Below the pieces are notes generated by a model. It was not told the origin of the DNA. It made no database searches and saw nothing but the letters and a program-made list of their open reading frames with translations. This document shows positions 32,881 through 40,392 of a stretch of 40,625 bases of DNA, piece after piece. The stretch covers positions 1 through 40,625 of IMG/VR virus record IMGVR_UViG_3300023184_000257; one strand, 5' to 3'. A program made the position numbers and the translations under genes. Position 1 is the first letter of the stretch; each line of letters begins with the position of its first letter. The stretch is from a virus.

Positions 32881-34059
32881 CTACTTGCTGACCCGATCCC
32901 AGACAGCTTGATCCAGTCCTTTCCTGAGCCTGCTCTCGATGGCTTCTTCCCAAGTCAATCCTGCATGAAGCAGGGCGCATCCTCCAATGGATGCTCTGGG
33001 ACTGACTACGTGCTTAACACTGCCTTCAGAGGCTATCTTGGAGCGTACCTTCTGCACCAAGTCGACCCATTGATTGCCAAGCGTCTTATCTTCGATCCTG
33101 CCTAGGGCTAGCACACGCTCCAGCGTCTCATCGACGTCCCAACGGATCATGCAAAAGCGATCCACAAAAGCAGCATCAGGCTTGTAGCGTCCATTATACT
33201 CAGCGGTTGCTCCTTGTCCTATCGTGTTTGCACCAGCGATGCACACAAAGTTTGGATGCTTACGCACTGCGCCATCAGGAAAGTCCACGATCCCATTGGC
33301 GAGAGCAGCATTGAAGGCAAGCAAAGCCTGAGGCAAAGACGCATCCACCTCGTCAAAAAGATAGACCCCACCTTCTGTCCATGCCTTACGAAACGGGCGT
33401 GAAACAATACGGCCCTGAGCGTCGATAAAGCCAAGAAGCTTGTGCTCACTGTCCAAGGCTCCGTTGAAGTGGAATTCCAAGCCTAGCACACTGGCTACTT
33501 GCTCCGCTGCGGTTGTCTTACCCGTACCCGCAGGGCCGACGAGCCAAATGTTATCACCTGAGCTTACAGCCTTGAGAAGCTTGGTAAACGTCTTGTGTGC
33601 CAATGCCTGTTTATGCTCTCCAGAGTGCCTGTCCTTGTATTCAACTCGGACAGGTTGAGCTTGTGAGTGCAGCTTAATGAGCTCAATGACTTTAGTCTCA
33701 TCAAGCTCAGCTTTTCCACCCTTAGCTTTGTTGAGAATGTCTAGTAGTACCTGAGCATCAGACAGAGTAACGCCACTAGCCTGAGCCTTGGGCTTTTCCT
33801 CAGCTTCAACTCTAGCTTCTTGAGCTTGTACGGCTTGGGAATTCGGAAGCTTGCCCGCAAGTATATCAGAGAGAAGTGAATCCGATAGGTCGAGCCAGAT
33901 AGCGTTAAGCTCACTCATTTGTAAGCTGTCTACTGTGACCGAGCTAACGCCTTTAAGCTTAAGCCATTGGCGACCAGCTTTGCGGGCTTCTAAGCCTCTC
34001 AGAGGCTCAAGACGGGTATAAGTGATATCGTTTTGTACGTGTATGTTGTTTGTGTTCAT
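32881..34059 (-). CDS. MoxR/CobS-type AAA+ ATPase
   Basis: A 392-residue AAA+ protein. Walker A GPAGTGKT (175-182), Walker B VYLFDEVD (232-239), sensor-1 Asn278 in CIAGANT, Arg301 in FVDRF as probable arginine finger, and a helical lid after 330. The N-terminal ~130 residues are charged and helical, probably for target or partner binding. The form is closest to the MoxR/CobS group, which acts with VWA proteins; a VWA-like gene follows 34 bases downstream. It has a C-rich leader facing a G-quadruplex motif on the other strand. Confidence 0.8.
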   Translation of the reverse strand: MNTNNIHVQNDITYTRLEPLRGLEARKAGRQWLKLKGVSSVTVDSLQMSELNAIWLDLSDSLLSDILAGKLPNSQAVQAQEARVEAEEKPKAQASGVTLSDAQVLLDILNKAKGGKAELDETKVIELIKLHSQAQPVRVEYKDRHSGEHKQALAHKTFTKLLKAVSSGDNIWLVGPAGTGKTTAAEQVASVLGLEFHFNGALDSEHKLLGFIDAQGRIVSRPFRKAWTEGGVYLFDEVDASLPQALLAFNAALANGIVDFPDGAVRKHPNFVCIAGANTIGQGATAEYNGRYKPDAAFVDRFCMIRWDVDETLERVLALGRIEDKTLGNQWVDLVQKVRSKIASEGSVKHVVSPRASIGGCALLHAGLTWEEAIESRLRKGLDQAVWDRVSK

Positions 34060-34071
34060 GTTTATTGGATT

Positions 34072-34092
34072 GGGTTTGGGTTTGGGTTTGGG
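34072..34092 (+). repeat. perfect G3-T3 repeat (G-quadruplex motif)
   Basis: Four GGG runs separated by TTT (34072-34092) on the + strand, in the 39-base gap between two leftward genes. It fits the strict G-quadruplex rule. The corresponding mRNA of the ATPase gene carries a CCCAAA leader, and the G-rich strand is the template strand for leftward transcription. Confidence 0.75.
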
Positions 34093-34098
34093 TGAAGC

Positions 34099-34353
34099 TT
34101 AGGAGATGTAAGAGACAAGCTCATAGAGCCCATTCTCTGAACGGTAGATGGATGCATGAGCGTATTGCTTGGTACGCTTGCCCTTAAGCGTCTCAAGCTC
34201 TCTATGATCTTGAATTGTTTGCCCGTATGAAACAGGGGAGATGAAGGTATACATTTCGCAGAAGTCGTCGACGAAGACGCCTCCGTTGTCGTGTACGTAT
34301 TCAATATGGGCTCGCAGAGCATCAGCTAGTGTGTCGAAGTAGTTTGAGTTCAT
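34099..34353 (-). CDS. small hypothetical protein, first leftward gene
   Basis: An 84-residue protein from ATG 34353; an in-frame TTG 15 codons upstream would place the start inside the promoter and is rejected. It contains YFDTLADALRAHIEYVHDNGGVFVDDF and GKRTKQYAHASIYRSENGLYEL. It is the first gene downstream of the leftward promoter, 37 bases from the expected transcription start. No function is recognised. Confidence 0.6.
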   Translation of the reverse strand: MNSNYFDTLADALRAHIEYVHDNGGVFVDDFCEMYTFISPVSYGQTIQDHRELETLKGKRTKQYAHASIYRSENGLYELVSYIS

Positions 34354-34396
34354 GGCTTTATCGTTTTTTTTAGGATTAATATGAGACTGAGCCTGC

Positions 34397-34428
34397 AATA
34401 TAGGGTATCACACTGACAATCGTCAATG
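34397..34428 (-). promoter_or_regulatory. leftward sigma70-type promoter with overlapping dyad
   Basis: On the - strand TTGACG (34426-34421) and TATATT (34402-34397) are 18 bases apart, a near-consensus housekeeping promoter reading into the gene at 34353. A dyad, CACTGACAATCGTCAATG (34411-34428), covers the -35 box and could be a repressor operator. Confidence 0.6.
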
Positions 34429-34684
34429 TCTGTTTGCATTATTTGTTCAATTTATTTTTCCCCCTCTAGAATGAGCAGAAACAATGCTTAATAGGAGTTT
34501 GCTTGTCTTGGCTATAGCCTATCTCAGACAGCGAGAAACAGCCCTTCACGGGGCTTATACGAACATGACTTGTAAGTGTCTTATTTGCAACGGCTTACAA
34601 GCGCATTTTCTTGAGAGTATGCGTATTATGGCATGGAATGCATGAAAGCCAGGTGTGCAAGGGTCAGGCATGGCATGACGTACA

Positions 34685-34771
34685 GGGTGGGACACGGCAT
34701 GGCATAGGTAGGGTAGGACATAGGTTGACTGACAGGGTAGGACATTCAGTGTCGCAGGTAGGGTAGGACAT
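34685..34771 (+). repeat. four iteron-like 11-bp repeats
   Basis: GGGTAGGACAT occurs exactly at 34711-34721, 34735-34745 and 34761-34771, with a variant GGGTGGGACAC at 34685-34695. Starts are 26, 24 and 26 bases apart. The last two extend to a shared TAGTGTC or CAGTGTC. Such spaced direct repeats are typical initiator- or repressor-binding arrays. Confidence 0.7.
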
Positions 34772-34845
34772 TTAGTGTCTGGGGATGCGTCCACAGCCTT
34801 AGCCTCTGCTCTCATGCAAGCCGTCCGAATCAGACAACCTGTCCT

Positions 34846-34964
34846 TGTCTTAGCCTCTCCCCGCTCTCCCCTGCTTTCCCCTGCTTTGCTCCCTTGCTCC
34901 CCAAGCCATGCCATGCAAGCCAAGCCAGCGATCCAAACAAGCTCAGGAAAGCGAGGCTAAGACA
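34846..34964. repeat. 12-bp inverted repeat around a pyrimidine tract
   Basis: TGTCTTAGCCTC (34846-34857) and its exact complement GAGGCTAAGACA (34953-34964) enclose a strongly pyrimidine-biased tract on the + strand (34854-34902). It may form a cruciform or be a binding-site pair. Confidence 0.6.
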
Positions 34965-35125
34965 TGGAGACAAGACAAGCCAGACAGAGAGCGGGGGAGG
35001 GGGTCGACAGGCCGGCCCTATATGAAAATTGCAATGCAACCACCCACCTGAAAAATTTTTGCACTACAAGACTTGCCTACCAGCAAAATTTGCCGTAGGA
35101 ATGTGTATAGAAATTGAACACACCT

Positions 35126-35560
35126 ATGTCCATTAAATTTACAGTACCTGAAATTGACGTTAAGAATCGAGATGGAGACAAGTACAGCATCGACTTGTAT
35201 CGTGAGGGAGAAGATTATGTGGAACGCAAGTGCTTCACATCTTTCAAGCGAGTGTTTCGATTTGACATACTTGACGCAAGTGTTGTTGAGGACTTGCAAG
35301 TACCAAGTGACTTACAAGTGCCAAGTGTAGATGATGAGTGTAAAGAAATTGAACACAATCCTCAGACTGGTGGACATGGAGTGAAGACTTGTAAGGTGAG
35401 GCGCATCCATGTAAACAATCGTTGGATTGAAACTGACATAGGCAAGATTTGGGTAGGAGCAAAGGGAAGCAGCCTAAAGGTTGGTCAGATTATTAGGGTA
35501 TTGAATGGAGAGTTATTTTTGAAGCGCACCGAACCTAACCAAAGTCTTGTAAGAATTTGA
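35126..35560 (+). CDS. hypothetical protein, first rightward gene after control region
   Basis: A 144-residue protein from ATG 35126; an in-frame TTG at 35114 is possible but less likely. It has a beta-rich N-terminus (SIKFTVPEIDVKNRDGDKYSIDL), a tandem DLQVPS repeat near residue 55-65, and a C-terminal part with ETDIGKIWVGAKGSSLKVGQIIRVLNGELF that resembles a small OB- or SH3-like barrel. Function unknown; possibly an early regulator. Confidence 0.55.
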   Translation: MSIKFTVPEIDVKNRDGDKYSIDLYREGEDYVERKCFTSFKRVFRFDILDASVVEDLQVPSDLQVPSVDDECKEIEHNPQTGGHGVKTCKVRRIHVNNRWIETDIGKIWVGAKGSSLKVGQIIRVLNGELFLKRTEPNQSLVRI

Positions 35561-35561
35561 T

Positions 35562-35834
35562 ATGGCAAAAAAACAGGTAAACTTATCAGTAAAGAAAGGC
35601 GAGAAATTGCCTGTATCTCAAGGGGCAGGATTAACTGCTAAAGGTCGAGCAAAGTATAATGCTGCAACTGGCAGTAATCTTAAAGCTCCTGCACCTCATC
35701 CTAAGACAGCAAAGGATGCAGCTAGGAAGAAATCTTTCTGTGCTAGGATGAGTGGCATGGCTGGGCCGATGAAGGATGCTAAAGGTAACCCAACACGTAA
35801 AGCTGCCAGCCTTAAACGATGGAATTGCAAGTAG
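35562..35834 (+). CDS. small basic protein (DUF6321-like)
   Basis: A 90-residue, very basic protein. GLTAKGRAKYNAATGSNLKAP and KKSFCARMSGMAGPMKDAKG followed by a short Arg/Lys-rich end belong to a small family I know as DUF6321, found in many phages and viruses. It starts one base after the previous stop. It may bind nucleic acid; the function is not established. Confidence 0.75.
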   Translation: MAKKQVNLSVKKGEKLPVSQGAGLTAKGRAKYNAATGSNLKAPAPHPKTAKDAARKKSFCARMSGMAGPMKDAKGNPTRKAASLKRWNCK

Positions 35835-36200
35835 GTACTTAGGTAACTATACTCCAGTAATGAGGAGTTCCGAGTGAGCAGAGTACCCCCAAGACTCAGC
35901 ATTACTGCTTATCTTGGGAGTGTACTTGCTCTGAGAGACTTACTCCATATAAAGTATCGTCGTCGTTTCGCATCCACAGTATTGACCCATAGCTACCCGT
36001 TCAGCCAAGTCTTAGTCTCTATCGTGGACAACTGTGTAGTACTTGCAAGTTCTTGAACACCTGCACTTTTTAATCCAACCCTAGAGGAATAGTTGGAACT
36101 ATGTCTTCGGCAGTGAGTCCATCTTTCAGGTGCTATCTCAGTGCGTACACGGCAGATCATGTATTGACCTGCGTGTTTAAAGTAGACCACCCCTAAAATT
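35835..36200 (+). ncRNA. structured non-coding region upstream of terminase
   Basis: A 366-bp stretch without a plausible gene. In its first 100 bases GAGCA, AGTAC and CCCAAGA (35876-35894) pair with TCTTGGG, GTACT and TGCTC (35912-35931) to give a long hairpin. Its 17-base loop contains CATTACTG (35900-35907), which is complementary to CAGTAATG at 35855-35862. This gives either a pseudoknot or two exclusive folds. The rest holds smaller dyads only. It may be a regulatory RNA or a 5' leader of the terminase-portal mRNA. No known RNA family is recognised. Confidence 0.45.
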
Positions 36201-37949
36201 ATGTCAACAACCTTGGAAGAAAAAAAATTATATCCCTCCGAGGAAGCTCGACTAGTTGCTAGGATTTTAAAGTTTCCGTTGCAGGAGCATCCTATCATGC
36301 CGATGCCCAATGAGGCACAACGGCAGAGGATGATTGCAAAGGTTGGGGTACAGGAGACTATGCGAATGTTCTTGATGCGAGAACAACGCATTAGAGCAGA
36401 GCAGGAAGATCCCTACAGGTATGGGACAGAGCTTGAAGCTTGGCCCGATGCAGACGGGTTGTTAAACAAGCACAACGAGCTTTTGATACTTGGAGGCAAC
36501 CGAGCAGGAAAGACTGAGTATGCTGCCAAGAGGATAGCACAAGCTTTTGTAGGGCAAGATACCGATGGTTTGATGCCTGACTGGTTGAAGGAAAAGTCAA
36601 AAAAAAGAGGCTTAAACATTTGGTGTTTACATACGACACACATGACGAGTGTTAGTATGCAGCAGAATGTTTTCCATAAATACCTACCTACAGAACTTAA
36701 AGAAGCTAAGCGTAGCCATCAGATTCAAGTGGCTTGGACTCAGAAAAACGGATTTTCAGACAACACTGCTGTCTACAATAAAAATCAGATTTGGTTCTTG
36801 AACTATAGCCAAGACATTAAAGTGGTAGAAGGTGGTGAGGTAGACTTTGTCTGGTGCGATGAGTTGGTTCCTGCTGACTGGCTTGAGACGTTGCGGTATC
36901 GACTTATTACTCGAAACGGCAAGTTGCTAGTGACGTTTACCCCCATCCTTGGATATACCCAGACAGTTAAGGAGTTTATTTCGACCAGCAAGATTACGAG
37001 TTGGAAAGAAGCTGAGTTGTTACCAAACAACAATGTGATTGGTGTTCCTAAAGGAAATATGCCTTATACATCTGAAAGTGTGTACGGCAAGCATGGGTGT
37101 ATCTGGTTTCATTCAAAGCTAAATCCCTACAACAATTGGGAGCGCATGAAACAGACGCTTAAGACAAGAAGCACGCATGATATCAAGATTCGTGCTTATG
37201 GCTGGGCAGAGCAGACAGCAGGAAGTCAGTTCCCTATGTTTGGAGAGGTAAATATCTTTGAGCAACCAGTTACTGAGTTGGTATCAGATGGTACAAACTA
37301 CATGGTTGTTGATCCAGCGGGCGCACGAAATTGGTTTATGCTGTGGGCAAGAGTGGATGAACATGGTACTATTTGGGTGTATAGAGAGTTCCCCGATGCT
37401 AGTTATGGGGAATGGGCTATCCCTAGTGAGAAAGCGGATGGCAAAGCTGGGCCAGCACAACGTCAAGGGGCTGGTCGAGGTGTAAATGAATATACCGAGA
37501 TGATCTGGCATCTTGAGACAGACAAAGACAAAAGGGAAGAAATTGCCGAGCGATACATTGATCCAAGGTCTGCTGGAACAGAAACTACAAGTAAAGAAGG
37601 TGGAATTACTCTGTTGGATTTACTTGCTGATGCTACAGATCCCCTGCACTTTTTGCCTAGTGTTTCGGTTACAGTTGATGAACGAGTTTTAATTCTAAAC
37701 GATTTGTTATGCTATGATAGAGAGAAACCACTTGATAGTCAGACAAATCATCCTCGATTGATGGTTCATGCTGAGTGCCATAATTTGATTTACTCACTTA
37801 GGGAATGGACAGGAGCAGACGGGCAAAAAGGTGCTAGTAAAGATCCTATTGATGCTTTAGGATACCTTGTTGTGATGCAACCAAAGCACACAAACAGTGA
37901 TAAATGGAAAAAACAGTGGCAATCTATGGTAAAATGTGGCAGTTATTAA
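36201..37949 (+). CDS. terL: terminase large subunit
   Basis: A 582-residue packaging motor. ATPase: Walker A GGNRAGKT (98-105), Walker B VDFVWCDEL, coupling motif LVTFTPILG. Nuclease: MVVDPAG (first acidic residue) and SKDPIDALG near the C-terminus (metal-binding Asp). It cuts and packs DNA through the portal, which is the next gene. The ATG at 36201 follows the structured non-coding region with an A/T-rich leader and no Shine-Dalgarno motif. The cutting type (cos, pac or repeats) cannot be deduced; the 140-base contig overlap is more likely an assembly effect. Confidence 0.9.
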   Translation: MSTTLEEKKLYPSEEARLVARILKFPLQEHPIMPMPNEAQRQRMIAKVGVQETMRMFLMREQRIRAEQEDPYRYGTELEAWPDADGLLNKHNELLILGGNRAGKTEYAAKRIAQAFVGQDTDGLMPDWLKEKSKKRGLNIWCLHTTHMTSVSMQQNVFHKYLPTELKEAKRSHQIQVAWTQKNGFSDNTAVYNKNQIWFLNYSQDIKVVEGGEVDFVWCDELVPADWLETLRYRLITRNGKLLVTFTPILGYTQTVKEFISTSKITSWKEAELLPNNNVIGVPKGNMPYTSESVYGKHGCIWFHSKLNPYNNWERMKQTLKTRSTHDIKIRAYGWAEQTAGSQFPMFGEVNIFEQPVTELVSDGTNYMVVDPAGARNWFMLWARVDEHGTIWVYREFPDASYGEWAIPSEKADGKAGPAQRQGAGRGVNEYTEMIWHLETDKDKREEIAERYIDPRSAGTETTSKEGGITLLDLLADATDPLHFLPSVSVTVDERVLILNDLLCYDREKPLDSQTNHPRLMVHAECHNLIYSLREWTGADGQKGASKDPIDALGYLVVMQPKHTNSDKWKKQWQSMVKCGSY

Positions 37950-37958
37950 AAAATCTTT

Positions 37959-40070
37959 ATGCCCAATTCTAAGACAGATTCTTTAGCGATTGCGTCTTCA
38001 GTTCCAAACATTGGAGACTTGATGGGCGAATACAATCGCGCAATGGTAAACTCTTCTCAGGGGAATCTAGTTACCAAGTTTGATAACATTCGATTTGCTA
38101 GATGGTCAGGACAAACAGATGACGGCAAGAAACACAGTGAATCTCGACCTGAAGGTAGTCCTGCTTGGCCTTTTGAAGGTGCTTCTGACGTTAGGAATCG
38201 TATTATTGATTCTACTTGCAATGAGCTTACATCGTTGCTTTGTGCTGCTTTTGAAAGGTGTGACATTAGGGCAAACCCAAATGAGTTAAGTGATTGCGCT
38301 ATAAGTGGAATTGCAACCACATTGCTTCGTTGGGTGCGTGATTCTAAGATGCCCCAGCAGTTGCGTAAAGAGGCTGAATTAGCAGCACAATACGCCCTCC
38401 AGTATGGATGGACTGCGTTCTTTATAGGCTGGCAACAGCACATCTCTAAACGCACTCAATCCATTACAATGGATCAAGTGATACAGATTGCCCAGCAGTC
38501 TGGAGTTCCAGAACTAATGGATCTTCCAAACATGATTATGACAGCACCAGAACAGGCTGCTGGAATGATTCAAATGGCTGTGTCTGGGGTGGATGCTAAA
38601 GAGTCTTTGCGTATGGTTGCTGAGTTAGCAACAACTGGTCAGACAACCTATTCTGAAGAGTATGTTAGCAAAAACTTGCCTGAGATTGTTGCGCTTAAAC
38701 CTTGGGATGAGATTGTTTTTCCTCCTGAGGCCGCTGACTTGCAACGTGCAAGGGTAATTTTTCGCAGGACTTGGATGTCTGAAGTTGAACTGCGCGAAAA
38801 GATTACTACTGAAGGATGGAATCCAGATTGGGTTGAGCGTGCGCTTCAACAAATTGGCAAAAATAGTTCTTTGTACAATATTAACTTGTTACCAACAACT
38901 AATATGTTGGTTTACAATGGGTTAAACTATAGCAATATGGTTGAAATAGTGTATTGCTACACTAAGAGCATGGATGGTGATGCTCCTGCCATTTTTTACA
39001 CTGTAATTTGCCCTCAAGCAACTTCCAACAGGTTTGAAGACTCCTCTTCTTATGCAATTCACGAACGTCTTGATTACGCACATGGCGAGTATCCGTTTGT
39101 AGAGTTTCGGCGTGAACAACTTCGTCGTGCTGTTGTAGATACTCGTGGTATTCCAGAGTTAGCGTCTACTGATCAGGACGAGATAAAGGCGCAACATGAC
39201 TCAATCCGTGATTACACTGCATTTTCTACGTTACCTCCAATCAAAGTTGTAAAGCGTATTGGTGCAATCAATAAGGTAGGGCCAGGTATTGCGTTACCTG
39301 TTACTAATCAAAATGATTACACGTTCATGGAACCTCCTGCCCGTGAACCAAGTACGGCATTTAATTTAATTGCTCGTGTTGAAGCAAGTCATGCAGCTTA
39401 TTTTGGCACTGTAAACGCCTTAGTTCCACCAGCTAGAACTCAGATGGCGCAACAGACTTTAGTCAACTCATGGCTAATGACTTGGAGAACAGTTTTCAGA
39501 CAAATGTTTTCTTTGTGCTGTCAGTATATGCCAGCACAAGAAATTCAACGCATTACTGGCGGGACGCTTCCTCAAAATTTGTCTGAAATCCACAACGAAT
39601 TTGATCTCAATGTTCGTTTTGATGTGATGAACATGGACAAAGAGTACGTGGCTCAAAAAATTGACTTCCTTACTAAAATTTCTCAGCTTGATAGTGGCGG
39701 TGTCTTAAATCGCAACAGGCTTACAGAGATGATGATCCAAGCAATTGCTCCAGAAATGGCTGGAGAATTGATTATGAATCAAGCACAGGCATCTCAAAAG
39801 ATGTTTAAGGATGTCCAAACAGACATTGGTATGATGTTGCTTGGTAACGAAGCGTTATATCAAGAAAACGATCCAACTGCTCAGACAAAACTTCAGTACG
39901 CCCAGCAAGTTATTCAATCAAATCCCAAAGCTCAAGGAGCACTACAGAATGATGAAAACTTCCAAGCGTTGTTTCAAAATTATGTTAAGAGCTTGCAGAT
40001 GTCTGTAATGCAGCAACAAAATGCTCAAATTGGTCGTATTGGAGTTACTCCAGTTCAACAGCAAATGTAA
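37959..40070 (+). CDS. portal (head-tail connector) protein
   Basis: A 703-residue portal, the dodecameric ring at one head vertex. Long helical segments, an RSPGQTDDG-like acidic start, DQDEIKAQHDSIRDYTAF in the centre and a Gln-rich C-terminal barrel-like tail (QQQNAQIGRIGVTPVQQQM) fit the large podovirus type. It follows the terminase and precedes the scaffold, which is standard order. Confidence 0.85.
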   Translation: MPNSKTDSLAIASSVPNIGDLMGEYNRAMVNSSQGNLVTKFDNIRFARWSGQTDDGKKHSESRPEGSPAWPFEGASDVRNRIIDSTCNELTSLLCAAFERCDIRANPNELSDCAISGIATTLLRWVRDSKMPQQLRKEAELAAQYALQYGWTAFFIGWQQHISKRTQSITMDQVIQIAQQSGVPELMDLPNMIMTAPEQAAGMIQMAVSGVDAKESLRMVAELATTGQTTYSEEYVSKNLPEIVALKPWDEIVFPPEAADLQRARVIFRRTWMSEVELREKITTEGWNPDWVERALQQIGKNSSLYNINLLPTTNMLVYNGLNYSNMVEIVYCYTKSMDGDAPAIFYTVICPQATSNRFEDSSSYAIHERLDYAHGEYPFVEFRREQLRRAVVDTRGIPELASTDQDEIKAQHDSIRDYTAFSTLPPIKVVKRIGAINKVGPGIALPVTNQNDYTFMEPPAREPSTAFNLIARVEASHAAYFGTVNALVPPARTQMAQQTLVNSWLMTWRTVFRQMFSLCCQYMPAQEIQRITGGTLPQNLSEIHNEFDLNVRFDVMNMDKEYVAQKIDFLTKISQLDSGGVLNRNRLTEMMIQAIAPEMAGELIMNQAQASQKMFKDVQTDIGMMLLGNEALYQENDPTAQTKLQYAQQVIQSNPKAQGALQNDENFQALFQNYVKSLQMSVMQQQNAQIGRIGVTPVQQQM

Positions 40071-40072
40071 AA

Positions 40073-40312
40073 ATGACACAAGATCAAAGAAATGCGTTTG
40101 GTTTTATTGGAACAAATCCCATTTGGGATGAGATGCTTTCTGTTATCCAACAAACACAAGAAGCTCTTTGGATGCAAGCTGTTAGCATAAACTCAAAGGG
40201 TGAAGATCGTATTCATGCTTGCGGCCAAGCTGATGGAGTAAACATGATTTACTCATTGCTAATTTCATTAAGACAAGAAGCTAGGAAATTAAATGGCTTG
40301 ACTGAAGAATAA
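40073..40312 (+). CDS. small conserved protein between portal and scaffold
   Basis: A 79-residue helical protein (NPIWDEMLSVIQQTQEAL, HACGQADGVNMIYSLL). Short proteins with this QAD...L pattern often sit between portal and scaffold genes in phages, with no assigned function. It starts two bases after the portal stop. Confidence 0.6.
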   Translation: MTQDQRNAFGFIGTNPIWDEMLSVIQQTQEALWMQAVSINSKGEDRIHACGQADGVNMIYSLLISLRQEARKLNGLTEE

Positions 40313-40315
40313 AAT

Positions 40316-40363
40316 TTGGTAAAAAACCAATAACGGACTTCCCAGCGTTACTGGGATGATTTA
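40316..40363 (+). other. two short hairpins before the scaffold gene
   Basis: TTGGT/ACCAA (40316-40331) and TCCCAG/CTGGGA (40341-40357) lie in the 80-base gap upstream of the scaffold start, the second followed by an A/T-rich run. They may limit readthrough from the portal operon into the highly expressed scaffold and capsid genes. Confidence 0.4.
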
Positions 40364-40392
40364 ATAAATAAGGATCTTGGAACCTTAAATCC

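Larger units (their letters stand above)
34354..35125. other. 772-bp non-coding control region between divergent arms
   Basis: The longest stretch without a gene. Left to right it holds the leftward promoter, an A/T-rich stretch (34430-34470), GGCATGGCAT repeats (34667-34676, 34696-34705), four 11-bp repeats (34685-34771), a 12-bp inverted repeat (34846-34857 with 34953-34964), a C/T-rich tract (34854-34902), a G-rich block (34989-35003) and an A/T-rich end before the first rightward start. The frames present on either strand are low-complexity shadows. It is a strong candidate for the replication origin and/or transcription control of both arms. Confidence 0.6.

Noticed and set aside
34555-35039. 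Open frames on the - strand in the control region (122, 69 and 93 aa)
   Set aside because: They are low-complexity translations of repeats and the pyrimidine tract, overlap each other and have no supporting starts.
35874-36056. 60-aa + strand frame and 132-aa - strand frame upstream of the terminase
   Set aside because: Unusual composition, no plausible start context, and they run through the stem-loop DNA.
36201-37949. Fixed packaging ends at the contig ends
   Set aside because: The 140-base overlap lies inside the scaffold gene and looks like an assembly overlap, so it is not evidence for terminal repeats.
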